From: an uncultured Clostridia bacterium
GTDB taxonomy: Bacteria > Bacillota > Clostridia > Oscillospirales > Oscillospiraceae
DNA: 15,538 bases
Assembly: GCA_947176425.1 (NCBI GenBank)
Contig: CAMWQV010000006.1
Coordinates: 1 to 15,538, forward strand
Direction: 5' to 3'
The first letter of the stretch is position 1. Each line of letters starts with the position of its first letter. Shown here piece by piece: positions 7,764 to 14,694 of the stretch. The notes beneath the pieces are model-generated. The model was not told where the DNA came from and did not search any database. It saw only the letters and a program-made list of their open reading frames with translations. Made by a program: the position numbers and the translations under genes.

Positions 7764-8699
7764 ATGCACTACACCGGAACAATATGGAGGCCGCCCTATG
7801 AAGCCGCTTCCCTGCTGCTTGAGGCGACAAGCGGCTGTACCCATCACAAATGTAAATTCTGTACGCTTTATAATGACCTGCCGTTCCAGTTCAAAATGTC
7901 GCCGCTTGCGGATATCAAGAGCGATTTGCAGGAGGCGCAGCTTTGGAGTACGGACCCAATCGCGATGCTTGCCGCCCGTTTGCAGGGACTGCCCAGGCCG
8001 GAACAGATCCAGCGGGTCTTTCTGACCGGCGCAAATCCGTTTGTACTGAAGTATGAACGCCTTATGACCATTGCCCGCTTGGTCCAAAATTACCTGCCGT
8101 CCGTCAAAACAATCGGGAGTTTTGCGCGGATCACGGATATTACGGCAAAATCAGATGAGGAATTGTCCTCCCTTTACCATGCCGGATATGACGGTCTGAC
8201 AATCGGCATCGAAACCGGCGATGATGACGCACTGCGTTTTATGAACAAAGGCTATACCGCCGCTGATATTGTCAAACAGTGCGGGCGGTTAGACCGGGCC
8301 GGCATCCACTATTGTTTTTTCTATCTGGCAGGCATTTCCGGTGCCGGACACGGTGAGGCCGGCGCAAAAGCTACCGCCGGTGTCTGCAATCAGCTCCATC
8401 CGTCATTGATCGGAGCCAATATGCTGACTGTTTATCCGGATTCAGAACTTTATCAGGAAATGCAGCGCGGCAGTTGGAAAGAGGCGGGGGAAATCGAAAA
8501 ATATAAAGAGATGCGCGTCCTGCTCCAAAATTTAGATATCCCCATACAATTTGCCGCGTTGGGCGCGTCCAATGCCTTTCAGCTGCAAGGTCTGCTGCCA
8601 AAAGATAAAAACGCTCTGATTGCAGAACTTGACAGGATTATTCAGACAGTGCGGGAAGAAGATCTGCGGGAATACCGCCTTGACCTGCGCCACTTGTAA
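7764..8699 (+). CDS. Radical SAM superfamily protein
   Basis: This 311-residue protein should bind a 4Fe-4S cluster and S-adenosylmethionine. The cluster motif is GCTHHKCKFCTLY, with Cys25, Cys30 and Cys33: a CX4CX2C spacing rather than the classic CX3CX2C. Further marks are VFLTGANPF (85-93) in the GGE-like position, and GIETGDDDALRFMNKG (148-163), typical of the Elp3/HemN-like branch with a (beta/alpha)6-type barrel. The start is the ATG at 7764, set 7 nt after a perfect AAGGAGG; the in-frame ATG at 7737 overlaps the TATAAT box and is unlikely. It is divergent from, and probably co-regulated with, the HxlR operon. Similar small proteins occur widely in anaerobes as unassigned radical SAM proteins. 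I cannot name the substrate. Confidence 0.9.
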   Translation: MHYTGTIWRPPYEAASLLLEATSGCTHHKCKFCTLYNDLPFQFKMSPLADIKSDLQEAQLWSTDPIAMLAARLQGLPRPEQIQRVFLTGANPFVLKYERLMTIARLVQNYLPSVKTIGSFARITDITAKSDEELSSLYHAGYDGLTIGIETGDDDALRFMNKGYTAADIVKQCGRLDRAGIHYCFFYLAGISGAGHGEAGAKATAGVCNQLHPSLIGANMLTVYPDSELYQEMQRGSWKEAGEIEKYKEMRVLLQNLDIPIQFAALGASNAFQLQGLLPKDKNALIAELDRIIQTVREEDLREYRLDLRHL

Positions 8700-8709
8700 A
8701 ACGCAGTTT

Positions 8710-8733
8710 TGCACAAAATATATGTTTTGTGCA
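8710..8733. repeat. Perfect 9-bp inverted repeat behind the radical SAM gene
   Basis: TGCACAAAA (8710-8718) and TTTTGTGCA (8725-8733) pair perfectly around the 6-nt spacer TATATG, 11 nt after the radical SAM stop. No run of T follows on either strand, so it is not a standard intrinsic terminator. It could be a weak terminator, a transcript-stabilising hairpin or a protein-binding palindrome. It lies 15 nt before the -35 box of the metG promoter. Confidence 0.5.
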
Positions 8734-8747
8734 GAGGCAGAGACCTA

Positions 8748-8776
8748 TTGACAAAAAGACAAATCCGCTGTATGAT
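8748..8776 (+). promoter_or_regulatory. Strong sigma-A promoter for the T-box/metG unit
   Basis: Consensus TTGACA (8748-8753), 17 nt of spacer and TATGAT (8771-8776) give a near-ideal vegetative promoter. Transcription should start near 8783, just before the T-box leader, so regulation of the unit is expected mainly at the riboswitch. Confidence 0.85.
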
Positions 8777-8799
8777 TATATCATCATAAACGGCATAAA

Positions 8800-9087
8800 A
8801 GGCAATGAAGAGAAAAGTAAGTAGTTAGATATGTTACAGAGAGTCTGAGCAGGTGAGAACAGACACAGAAGGAGCTATTGAAAATGGTCTCGGAGCCGCG
8901 TACCGAAGCTGTTACGCTAAGGCTGCGCCGGGTTCGCCCGTTACAGCGATAGACTATCGATGAATCATTTCTCATCCGTAGTTGATAAGGCTTATATCGT
9001 GAGGTATAAGTGAATTTAGGGTGGTAACACGAAGCGTCTGCTCTCGTCCCTGAAAAAGAAATTTTTCAGAGAGGAGGGCTTTTTTTA
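8800..9087 (+). ncRNA. T-box riboswitch, methionine type
   Basis: This leader senses uncharged tRNA and lies directly ahead of a MetRS gene. Stem I closes with GAGA (8810-8813) and TCTC (8888-8891). Its specifier loop has AGTA on the 5' side (8816-8819) and ATG on the 3' side (8884-8886), the expected Met codon. A distal hairpin is made by GTCTG (8843-8847) and CAGAC (8860-8864) around GGTGAGAA. Stem III is CTTATA (8991-8996) with TATAAG (9005-9010). The antiterminator is AGGG (9018-9021), the 7-nt bulge TGGTAAC (9022-9028), ACGA (9029-9032), then TCGT (9044-9047) and CCCT (9048-9051). The TGGT matches the ACCA end of tRNA-Met. The bulge departs from the usual TGGNACC at its sixth base. When tRNA is charged the terminator at 9040-9086 should form. 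Confidence 0.92.
9040..9086 (+). terminator. Regulated intrinsic terminator of the T-box
   Basis: An inner stem CTGAAAAA (9050-9057) with TTTTTCAG (9062-9069) closes a 4-nt loop. An outer stem GCTCTC (9040-9045) with GAGGGC (9074-9079) allows one wobble and surrounds a small internal loop. Seven T follow (9080-9086). Its 5' side shares TCGTCCCT with the antiterminator, so the two structures exclude each other. Confidence 0.9.
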
Positions 9088-9135
9088 TACCATAAACTGT
9101 TATCACTATAAAATCAGGAAATGAGGAAAAAACAA

Positions 9136-10773
9136 ATGAATCATATTTTAATCGGCGGAGCATGGCCGTATGCAAACGGTTCCCTGCATATCGGACATAT
9201 CGCGGGATTGCTGCCCGGAGATGTCCTGGCCAGATACCATAGGGCTGTTGGAGATCATGTATGTTTTGTGTCAGGAAGCGACTGTCACGGAACGCCTGTC
9301 GCGATTCGGGCGAAACAGGAAGGCAGAAGCCCGAAGAAAGTCAGCGATTTTTATCACCGGGAATTTGCCGAATGCTTTAAAAAACTGGGTTTCAGCTATG
9401 ATGTCTACACAAAAACATCATCGGAAGAACACAAAAAATTTGTAAGAGAATTTCATGAAAAACTGTATGAAAGCGATTACGTTTATGAAAAGGAAGCTCC
9501 GCAGGCATACTGTGAAAGCTGCGGCACCTTCCTTGCAGGCCGCTTTGTGTTGGGAAAATGTCCGAAATGCGGAACAGATATCCGTGGAGACCAATGTGAT
9601 TCCTGCGGCGCCGTACTCGAACCGGAGAATCTTGAAGAACCGGTCTGTGCCGTCTGCGGAAAACCTGTGGGCTTTAAAAATTCAAAGCATTTATATATCG
9701 CCGTTGCCAAGCTGCACGATCAGCTGAAATCACTGGTTGACACGCATCCCGAATGGCGGAAAAATGCCATAGCGTTTACAAACAGATATATTGATGACGG
9801 TTTAAGAGACCGTGCGCTGACAAGGGATTTGGAATGGGGAATCCGGGTTCCCAAAAGCGGCTATGAACAAAAAACAATCTATATATGGGCAGAAAATGTG
9901 CTGGGATATCTGTCTGCAAGCAAATCTGCCGCAGAAGGCACGTGTTTCGACGAACTCTGGGGTGAAAATGCCAGACATTATTATGTTCATGGAAAAGACA
10001 ATATTCCCTTCCATACAATTATTCTGCCCTCTCTCCTGCTGGCACACAGCAAAAACTGGCATTTGCCGGACCGTATTATATCAAGCGAATACCTGACCCT
10101 GGAGGGAAGAAAAATATCGACCAGTCAGAATTATGCCATCTGGGTGAAGGACTTGACCGATCAGTATGAACCGGATTCCATTCGTTACTTTTTCCTGGCA
10201 AACGGTCCGGAAAAGAAAGACGCGGATTTTTCGTGGAGAGCGTATGTTCACAGCCATAACGGGGAATTGCTTGGCGCATACGGGAATTTTGTGAATCGTT
10301 CGCTGACATTTATTGCGAAATATTTTGACGGAATCGTACCGGAAGGAACAGACAATCCGGCTGCCAGCAGACAGATAGATGAATTGTTTGTAACTGTCGG
10401 CCGGCAGATTGAGAGCGGCGCGTTCAAAGACGCCCTTTCCGGAATATTTGATTTTATAAGAAGCGCAAATAAGTTTTTTGATACGGAACACCCCTGGATT
10501 ACCAGGACCAGCGATCCGTCTGCATGTGGAAATACCCTGTATCAATGTGTACAGATGATCGCAAATCTGGCGGTTCTTCTGTCTCCGTTTCTGCCGTTTT
10601 CTTCAGAGAAAGTACGCGGATGGTTAAATATAAGCAATAAATGGGAAAAACAGTCTGTTTCCGCCGGTTACGCACTTCCGGAAGTGGAAATCCTGTTTCA
10701 GAGAATCGATAAAAACGTGATAGAGACTGAAACCGAAAAATTAAAGTCCATCCTGCATCAGCGTCAGGACTGA
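9136..10773 (+). CDS. metG: Methionyl-tRNA synthetase, short form with two zinc knuckles and KISTS loop
   Basis: This enzyme joins methionine to tRNA-Met. The 545-residue protein has PYANGSLHIGH (11-21) with the HIGH motif, and four CxxC pairs at 126/129, 142/145, 154/157 and 171/174, i.e. two zinc knuckles. The KMSKS loop reads KISTS (326-330), close to the KFSTS of archaeal enzymes. The segment usually read as VWxDAPxGY is IWAENVLGY (250-258). The anticodon-binding helical domain is present, but the protein stops near residue 545, without the C-terminal beta-barrel tRNA-binding domain. These traits fit the second class of bacterial MetRS, which includes inhibitor-tolerant enzymes known from some Bacillota; resistance here is inference. 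I prefer the ATG at 9136, which has GAGG 9 nt upstream; an ATG at 9121 adds five residues and has its ribosome site too close. Control is by the Met T-box upstream. Confidence 0.93.
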   Translation: MNHILIGGAWPYANGSLHIGHIAGLLPGDVLARYHRAVGDHVCFVSGSDCHGTPVAIRAKQEGRSPKKVSDFYHREFAECFKKLGFSYDVYTKTSSEEHKKFVREFHEKLYESDYVYEKEAPQAYCESCGTFLAGRFVLGKCPKCGTDIRGDQCDSCGAVLEPENLEEPVCAVCGKPVGFKNSKHLYIAVAKLHDQLKSLVDTHPEWRKNAIAFTNRYIDDGLRDRALTRDLEWGIRVPKSGYEQKTIYIWAENVLGYLSASKSAAEGTCFDELWGENARHYYVHGKDNIPFHTIILPSLLLAHSKNWHLPDRIISSEYLTLEGRKISTSQNYAIWVKDLTDQYEPDSIRYFFLANGPEKKDADFSWRAYVHSHNGELLGAYGNFVNRSLTFIAKYFDGIVPEGTDNPAASRQIDELFVTVGRQIESGAFKDALSGIFDFIRSANKFFDTEHPWITRTSDPSACGNTLYQCVQMIANLAVLLSPFLPFSSEKVRGWLNISNKWEKQSVSAGYALPEVEILFQRIDKNVIETETEKLKSILHQRQD

Positions 10774-10784
10774 AGCTTAGAACA

Positions 10785-10816
10785 AGCCGGGGATCAACGC
10801 CCCGGCTCTCTATTTT
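10785..10816. terminator. Terminator between convergent metG and SUKH genes
   Basis: AGCCGGGG (10785-10792) and CCCCGGCT (10800-10807) form a perfect 8-bp GC-rich stem with a 7-nt loop, 11 nt after the metG stop. A moderately T-rich stretch (CTCTATTTT) follows on the plus strand, and TTGTTCT on the minus strand, so it may serve both converging genes. Confidence 0.8.
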
Positions 10817-12269
10817 ACAGTTCTCCCACAAATATATCTGCGTTTTCTTCCAGTTGGTCCAGGACTTTTCTGTTGTGCGACTTGATGTAAATTTCGTTCT
10901 CGTTATTCCGGCAGCCTGCCAGACCTTTTTCCGGGTCGATAAAAACAGCCATTTTCCCTTCCGTCAAAAAATGGAAGTAATGTCCCAGCAGTTCCCGGTT
11001 TTCCGGCGTGTCCTCCATACCGCACTCTCCGCCGCGGGGCAGAAATCCCACAGAGTTTAAGGCCAGCAGATACAGCAGCACGCCTTCCAGGTCCAGGCCC
11101 CAGCAGTCCTGGCGGCCTTCTCCCCAGTCCATCCACGGCTCCCCGGTCTCACAGTCCAGATACAGCCGCCATACCCCCTGATTTTCCACCGCCAGAAGCA
11201 GGCTGTTTTGCTCGCGGGCTTCCTGAAATTCTTCCCCAAAATCATCGTTGTCCGGATTCATCTGCTTGGGAGTAAGAATATCCTCCAGAGAGTCGGAAGT
11301 AAGCAGCCTGCCGCCCTTGCCGAAACGCAGGTAAAATTCCCGCAGGGCGTCGGGGAATTTTACGCCTAAACGTGCCTCCGCCTTCTCAACCTCCCCCGCT
11401 GGTAACGCCATCGATCGCTTGCCCAGCAGAGCTTTGGACATTGCTTCCAGCTTTTCGGCAAACGTCACCGGGGCCGGGGACTGAATGAATTTTTCCGGGT
11501 CCAGACATTTTTTCCCGTTCCGCCGCTGCCATTCCACAGGCCATTCCAGTTTTTCCAGTTCCGCCGGGTCCCGGCTGTAAACCAGTACTTTCTTGCGTTC
11601 ATCGCCGCAGTACCGCACCAGCAAACCACGGTCCGGGTCGCAGAGGAACTCCCAGCCTATGGGATAGACGCTCTCTAAAGCCTGAACGCCCAGACGTTTC
11701 GCCAAAGATTCGTAACGGGACAGCTTGCCCTCTTTTTTTACCGGCAATTTGACCCAGACACAGTTCGGCATCTCCCGGCTCAGGGCCTCCCCTGCCTGCC
11801 GGAGCAGTGCGGCAGCAAGGGTCTGGAATTGGGACTGACCGCCCCAACTGCACCACAAAGTCCATTCCCAGCACATACTGTAAGGAGATAATATGTGGAT
11901 ATGTAGACCATGATGCGGCGGATTGCGTTCAGAGAAATCACGGCAAAAGGCGTATTCCTCTTTTTTGTACCGGCAGTAGAGCAGCGCGTCCTGTCCCGCT
12001 AGCTGTGACTGCTCCAGTTTCTCTATTGGGAGAAATCCCTGTTGATGCAGCCGTTCCTCCCCGCCGGTAATCTCATACAGAGCAAAAAATATCTCCGGAA
12101 GAAAGCGGTAAGTCCGCAGCTTGTCCATAGCCTCCCCGCCGGGATGCCGGTCTGTCCAATCCATACCGAACGCCGCACGGCACATAGCCCGCAAACCGGC
12201 CTTAAACGGTTCTGCCGGGGTGTCTTGCAGGGTACGGTAATCGTTTATGCTGTAAGTTTTCTGCTCCAT
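10815..12269 (-). CDS. SMI1/KNR4 (SUKH) domain protein
   Basis: The 484-residue protein has a SUKH-type domain at about 289-400: LPAGEVEKAEARLGVKFPDA, LREFYLRFGKG, then LLLAVENQGVWRLYLD and the tail of the fold near WMDWG. The region at about 50-115 (LPEIFFALYEITGG, LPIEKL, ALLYCRYKKEEYAFCRDF, NPP) looks like a second, degenerate SUKH copy, so a tandem arrangement is likely. The last 80 residues (YFHFLTEGKMAVFIDPEKG) form another small, unassigned segment. No signal peptide or membrane helix is seen. SUKH proteins often act as immunity proteins against polymorphic toxins or as general protein-interaction modules; no toxin gene is visible nearby. The ATG follows AAAGGA with about 9 nt spacing, 18 nt behind the PHP gene, so the two are probably co-transcribed. 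Confidence 0.8.
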   Translation of the reverse strand: MEQKTYSINDYRTLQDTPAEPFKAGLRAMCRAAFGMDWTDRHPGGEAMDKLRTYRFLPEIFFALYEITGGEERLHQQGFLPIEKLEQSQLAGQDALLYCRYKKEEYAFCRDFSERNPPHHGLHIHILSPYSMCWEWTLWCSWGGQSQFQTLAAALLRQAGEALSREMPNCVWVKLPVKKEGKLSRYESLAKRLGVQALESVYPIGWEFLCDPDRGLLVRYCGDERKKVLVYSRDPAELEKLEWPVEWQRRNGKKCLDPEKFIQSPAPVTFAEKLEAMSKALLGKRSMALPAGEVEKAEARLGVKFPDALREFYLRFGKGGRLLTSDSLEDILTPKQMNPDNDDFGEEFQEAREQNSLLLAVENQGVWRLYLDCETGEPWMDWGEGRQDCWGLDLEGVLLYLLALNSVGFLPRGGECGMEDTPENRELLGHYFHFLTEGKMAVFIDPEKGLAGCRNNENEIYIKSHNRKVLDQLEENADIFVGEL

Positions 12270-12287
12270 TTTCTGTTGTCCTTTCGT

Positions 12288-13109
12288 TTATTGTTCACCT
12301 GTGAGCCAATCCAGTTCCAGGGAAAGCTCAGCAAGGGCGATATCAGGTTTTACGCGTTCGCCGTGGAAATCGCTTCCACCGGTGATGTACAGATGATACT
12401 TGTCCGCAAGGTGCAGATAAAACGCCTGCTGTTCCGGCGTATGGCGCGGATAATAGCACTCGATGGCGTCCAGACCATAACCGGCTAAAGCTTGAACCAG
12501 CTTTTCCAACTCCTCATCCGGCAGCTTGATCTGATAGGGATGGGCCAGAGAGACTTTTCCGCCCGCACTGCGGATTGTCTCCACACAGGTACGGGCATCA
12601 GGTTTCTGCCGTTCAATCTTCGCGTACTCCGACGTGTCCAGATACCGGTCAAACGCTTCCCGATTATCCGCCGCATAGCCGCGCCGCACCATCGCCTGGG
12701 CAAAATGCGGCCTTGCAATAATATCCCCTCCGGCGATTTCCTCTACTTCCTCTAAAGTCAGTTCGAGACCCTTTTCCCGCAGAAAATCAATAATCCGGTA
12801 TTTTCTCTGGTCCCGGCCTTCTTTCATCCAGGCGCACAGCTTCTGCAAAGCAGGCGCGTCCGGAGAAAACCCGTACCCTAAAATATGCAGGCTGCGGTAT
12901 TCTTTCGCGCCCAGTTCCACACCACGCAGGACCTGTATGCCCAATTCCCTGCCGGTGCGGACCGCTTCCTCCAGGCCGTCCAGCGTATCATGGTCGGTCA
13001 GAGCCAGGACCTCTATGCCGCGGTCTTTCGCCAGACGGATCAGCTGCGCAGGCGTGTACTGGCCGTCAGATGCGGTGCTGTGTGTGTGCAGGTCAGCAAT
13101 CTTTTTCAT
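12288..13109 (-). CDS. PHP-domain phosphoesterase (YciV/TrpH-like)
   Basis: This 273-residue protein belongs to the PHP metal-dependent phosphoesterase superfamily, closest in build to the YciV/RNase AM type that hydrolyses 3',5'-nucleoside bisphosphates and trims RNA 5' ends. Metal ligands are visible in order: DLHTHSTASDG with His8, His10 and Asp15; LTDHDT with Asp39 and His40; Glu65 in GVELG; His75 in HILGYG; His135 in RPHF; His190 in LAHPY; and Asp247 and His249 in GSDFHG. All nine positions expected for a trinuclear site seem filled. I chose the ATG at 13107-13109, preceded by GGAGGAATCATA; the frame stays open for another 315 nt upstream but that stretch includes a terminator and a promoter and is not conserved-looking. 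It heads a two-gene transcript with the SUKH gene. The exact substrate is not shown by sequence. Confidence 0.92.
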   Translation of the reverse strand: MKKIADLHTHSTASDGQYTPAQLIRLAKDRGIEVLALTDHDTLDGLEEAVRTGRELGIQVLRGVELGAKEYRSLHILGYGFSPDAPALQKLCAWMKEGRDQRKYRIIDFLREKGLELTLEEVEEIAGGDIIARPHFAQAMVRRGYAADNREAFDRYLDTSEYAKIERQKPDARTCVETIRSAGGKVSLAHPYQIKLPDEELEKLVQALAGYGLDAIECYYPRHTPEQQAFYLHLADKYHLYITGGSDFHGERVKPDIALAELSLELDWLTGEQ

Positions 13110-13143
13110 TATGATTCCTCCAGAAGTCTGAATAACTGCTGCA

Positions 13144-13171
13144 AGTATACCATATTCTGAACGAAAAGCAA
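13144..13171 (-). promoter_or_regulatory. Promoter for the PHP-SUKH operon
   Basis: On the minus strand TTGCTT (13166-13171) and TATACT (13144-13149) are 16 nt apart, 35 nt upstream of the PHP start codon. It sits directly after the terminator of the glycosyltransferase gene, which marks the start of a new unit. Confidence 0.65.
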
Positions 13172-13172
13172 G

Positions 13173-13205
13173 ACAAAAACCTTCGGAGTCCATTCCCGAA
13201 GGTTT
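13173..13205 (-). terminator. Intrinsic terminator behind the glycosyltransferase gene
   Basis: Read on the minus strand, AACCTTCGG and CCGAAGGTT (arms at 13196-13204 and 13178-13186) form a perfect 9-bp stem with a 9-nt loop, 8 nt after the glycosyltransferase stop. A T-rich tail, TTTTTGTCTT, follows. Confidence 0.88.
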
Positions 13206-13212
13206 CTGCCTG

Positions 13213-14310
13213 TTATCCCTGGACTTTTTTCTCAAGTATTGCCACATTTTTCTGAAGGCGCGGGTCAGACGGAGCGGCGTCCAACGCCAAACGAGCGGCG
13301 TCAAGAGCTTCTGCAAAACGGCCTGTATGATGCAGCGCAAAAGAGCGGAGATCATACGGAAGACTGCCCCAGCTGTTGGCTTCGCAGATATATGTGCGGG
13401 GACGGTCTTTGATCGAAAGCGCACAGGCAGTCAGATACAATATCCCGTCCCAAGCAGTCGGATCACGGTCTGTTTGACCGTAAAGCAGCATGGCAAAATC
13501 CATATATGGCTCCCGTAAATGCGGCGCTTCCGCAATCGCTTGATGATACCAGTTTTTTGCGGAAGAAATATCGCCTTTCTGCGTATAGGCTTTGGCAATA
13601 TACCGCATAGACGCGGCCCGTTCATCCGGCCAGGAAGCGGAAGGCATGGTCAAATGATGCTGCAATGTGCGGATACAGTCGTCCCAGCGGCGTTTGTACA
13701 GATACTCACGGCCTAGATAATGGACGTTCCGGTCATCGTCCGGGTCCTCCTGTACCGACTGTTCCAATAACGGCAGATACTGACCGCGGGATTTCGCGGG
13801 GTCCGGATGGTGGTCCAGCTGCATTCCCGGAACCGTGATCCGAGGTCCCGGCGGCTTTGTTCCTGTCCATTGCAGCACCTCATGGACCGGATGCGTCCAG
13901 CGCCAATTTTGACGGGTATGGATTTTTTCGATCCAGAATACAACGCCTTCTGTACCATCCTGATTGAAACTCCATGTAAAACGATACGACGCCTGAGAAG
14001 CGTTGGGCGTCCAGGCTTTCTCAAGCGCAGCACGCCAGCCGGGTTGAAATACTTCGTCTAAATCCGTACAAACACAGATATCCGCATCCTGCGGTACCAG
14101 CTCCAGTGAACGGTTGCGGGCAGCGTCAAAACGCCAGGGTATGACCGCTTCCTCTGTGACAAGCGCACCGCGGGTACGCAGCCGGGCGGCAGTATCATCT
14201 GTGGAGCCGGTATCCAATACAACAACCTGATCTGCTTCTGACATGGAATCCATCCAGCGGTCTACAAACTGCGCTTCATTTTTACAAATTGCGTAGACAA
14301 CGATCTTCAT
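13213..14310 (-). CDS. Glycosyltransferase family 2 with TPR-like tail
   Basis: The 365-residue protein starts with a GT-A fold, MKIVVYAICKNEAQFVDRW, then VVVLDTGSTDDT (29-40) for nucleotide-sugar binding, FDAARNRSLE (61-70) and the metal-binding DLDE (83-86). WRWTHPVHEVLQW (136-148) carries the conserved His-Glu acceptor-site phrase of this subfamily. From about residue 195 the protein is helical with TPR-like units, such as YLGREYLYKRRWDDCIRTL and YIAKAYTQKGDISSAKNWYH. These proteins transfer sugars to proteins or glycans; no membrane segment is seen. I chose the ATG at 14308-14310, after GGGGTGA; the ATG at 14335-14337 has a stronger AGGAGG and would add nine residues, so both may be used. 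The gene lies 59 nt behind a collagen-like remnant, suggesting that its ancestral substrate was that collagen-like surface protein. Confidence 0.88.
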   Translation of the reverse strand: MKIVVYAICKNEAQFVDRWMDSMSEADQVVVLDTGSTDDTAARLRTRGALVTEEAVIPWRFDAARNRSLELVPQDADICVCTDLDEVFQPGWRAALEKAWTPNASQASYRFTWSFNQDGTEGVVFWIEKIHTRQNWRWTHPVHEVLQWTGTKPPGPRITVPGMQLDHHPDPAKSRGQYLPLLEQSVQEDPDDDRNVHYLGREYLYKRRWDDCIRTLQHHLTMPSASWPDERAASMRYIAKAYTQKGDISSAKNWYHQAIAEAPHLREPYMDFAMLLYGQTDRDPTAWDGILYLTACALSIKDRPRTYICEANSWGSLPYDLRSFALHHTGRFAEALDAARLALDAAPSDPRLQKNVAILEKKVQG

Positions 14311-14369
14311 AATTTCACCCCTGAGAGGGCAGCGCATAAACGCCGCCCTCCTTTCTGTTCTTAGCTGTA

Positions 14370-14525
14370 TCAGGTGCTGAGCAAGCCAGCAGCACGCAGG
14401 TTGGCCAGCAGTTCGTTGAACTGAGTTACTACGTCTGCTTCAGAAGTCGCATCCGCTACCGCTGCCGCAGGTGTGACAGTGCCGGCAGGACCCGCAGGGC
14501 CAGTTGGACCAGTCGGACCGGTAGG
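14370..14525 (-). pseudogene. 5'-truncated collagen-like protein gene (C-terminal remnant)
   Basis: The minus-strand frame ending at TGA 14370-14372 encodes 51 residues. It begins with five Gly-X-Y triplets (PTGPTGPTGPAGPAG) and continues with TVTPAAAVADATSEADV and FNELLANLRAAGLLST, the C-terminal tail common to Bacillota collagen-like surface proteins. An in-frame TAG sits directly upstream (14526-14528), with no start codon or ribosome site, so the N-terminus and most of the collagen region are gone. Possible causes are deletion within the repetitive Gly-X-Y tract or an assembly collapse. The tail itself is intact, which suggests a recent event. The adjacent glycosyltransferase may have modified the full protein. 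Confidence 0.8.
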
Positions 14526-14570
14526 CTATATATGATTAGTATAATCCGGTTTTTGTAATGAAAACACCTC

Positions 14571-14607
14571 TAAAAAGTTATAAAGCCGCTATTCCGCAGC
14601 GGATTTA
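14571..14607 (-). terminator. Probable terminator upstream of the collagen remnant
   Basis: On the minus strand, AAATCCGCT and AGCGGCTTT pair over five GC-rich bases plus three A-T pairs with one mismatch, around a 7-nt loop. A stretch reading ATAACTTTTT follows (14571-14581). It would end transcripts coming from the 172-residue gene, about 90 nt after its stop codon. Confidence 0.55.
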
Positions 14608-14645
14608 CAGCTTTTCTAATATTGTAGCCGCTTCTCCGTCAAGTA

Positions 14646-14693
14646 GAACTCCCTCAGCAGCAGGCCCACAATATCCCGCCACTGGGGGAGTTC
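14646..14693. repeat. 12-bp inverted repeat with 24-nt loop directly behind a stop codon
   Basis: GAACTCCCTCAG (14646-14657) and CTGGGGGAGTTC (14682-14693) pair over all twelve positions with one G-T wobble. The minus-strand transcript would fold this hairpin one base after the TAA of the 172-residue gene. No T-run follows, so it is not a plain intrinsic terminator; mRNA protection or a remnant of a larger element are possible. Confidence 0.6.
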
Positions 14694-14694
14694 C

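Noticed and set aside
7554..8087. A 177-codon minus-strand frame across the divergent promoter region
   Set aside because: It overlaps the radical SAM gene, the operator and hxlR, and has no family resemblance. The promoters and start sites explain this region better.
9121..9135. Upstream ATG for MetRS
   Set aside because: The nearest AGGA is only one base from the ATG, whereas ATG 9136 has GAGG at 9 nt and begins at the usual MetRS N-terminus. Both remain possible.
13110..13424. N-terminal extension of the PHP reading frame by 105 codons
   Set aside because: It crosses a clear terminator and a promoter and overlaps the glycosyltransferase 3' end. The PHP fold begins at MKKIADLHTH, which has its own GGAGG.
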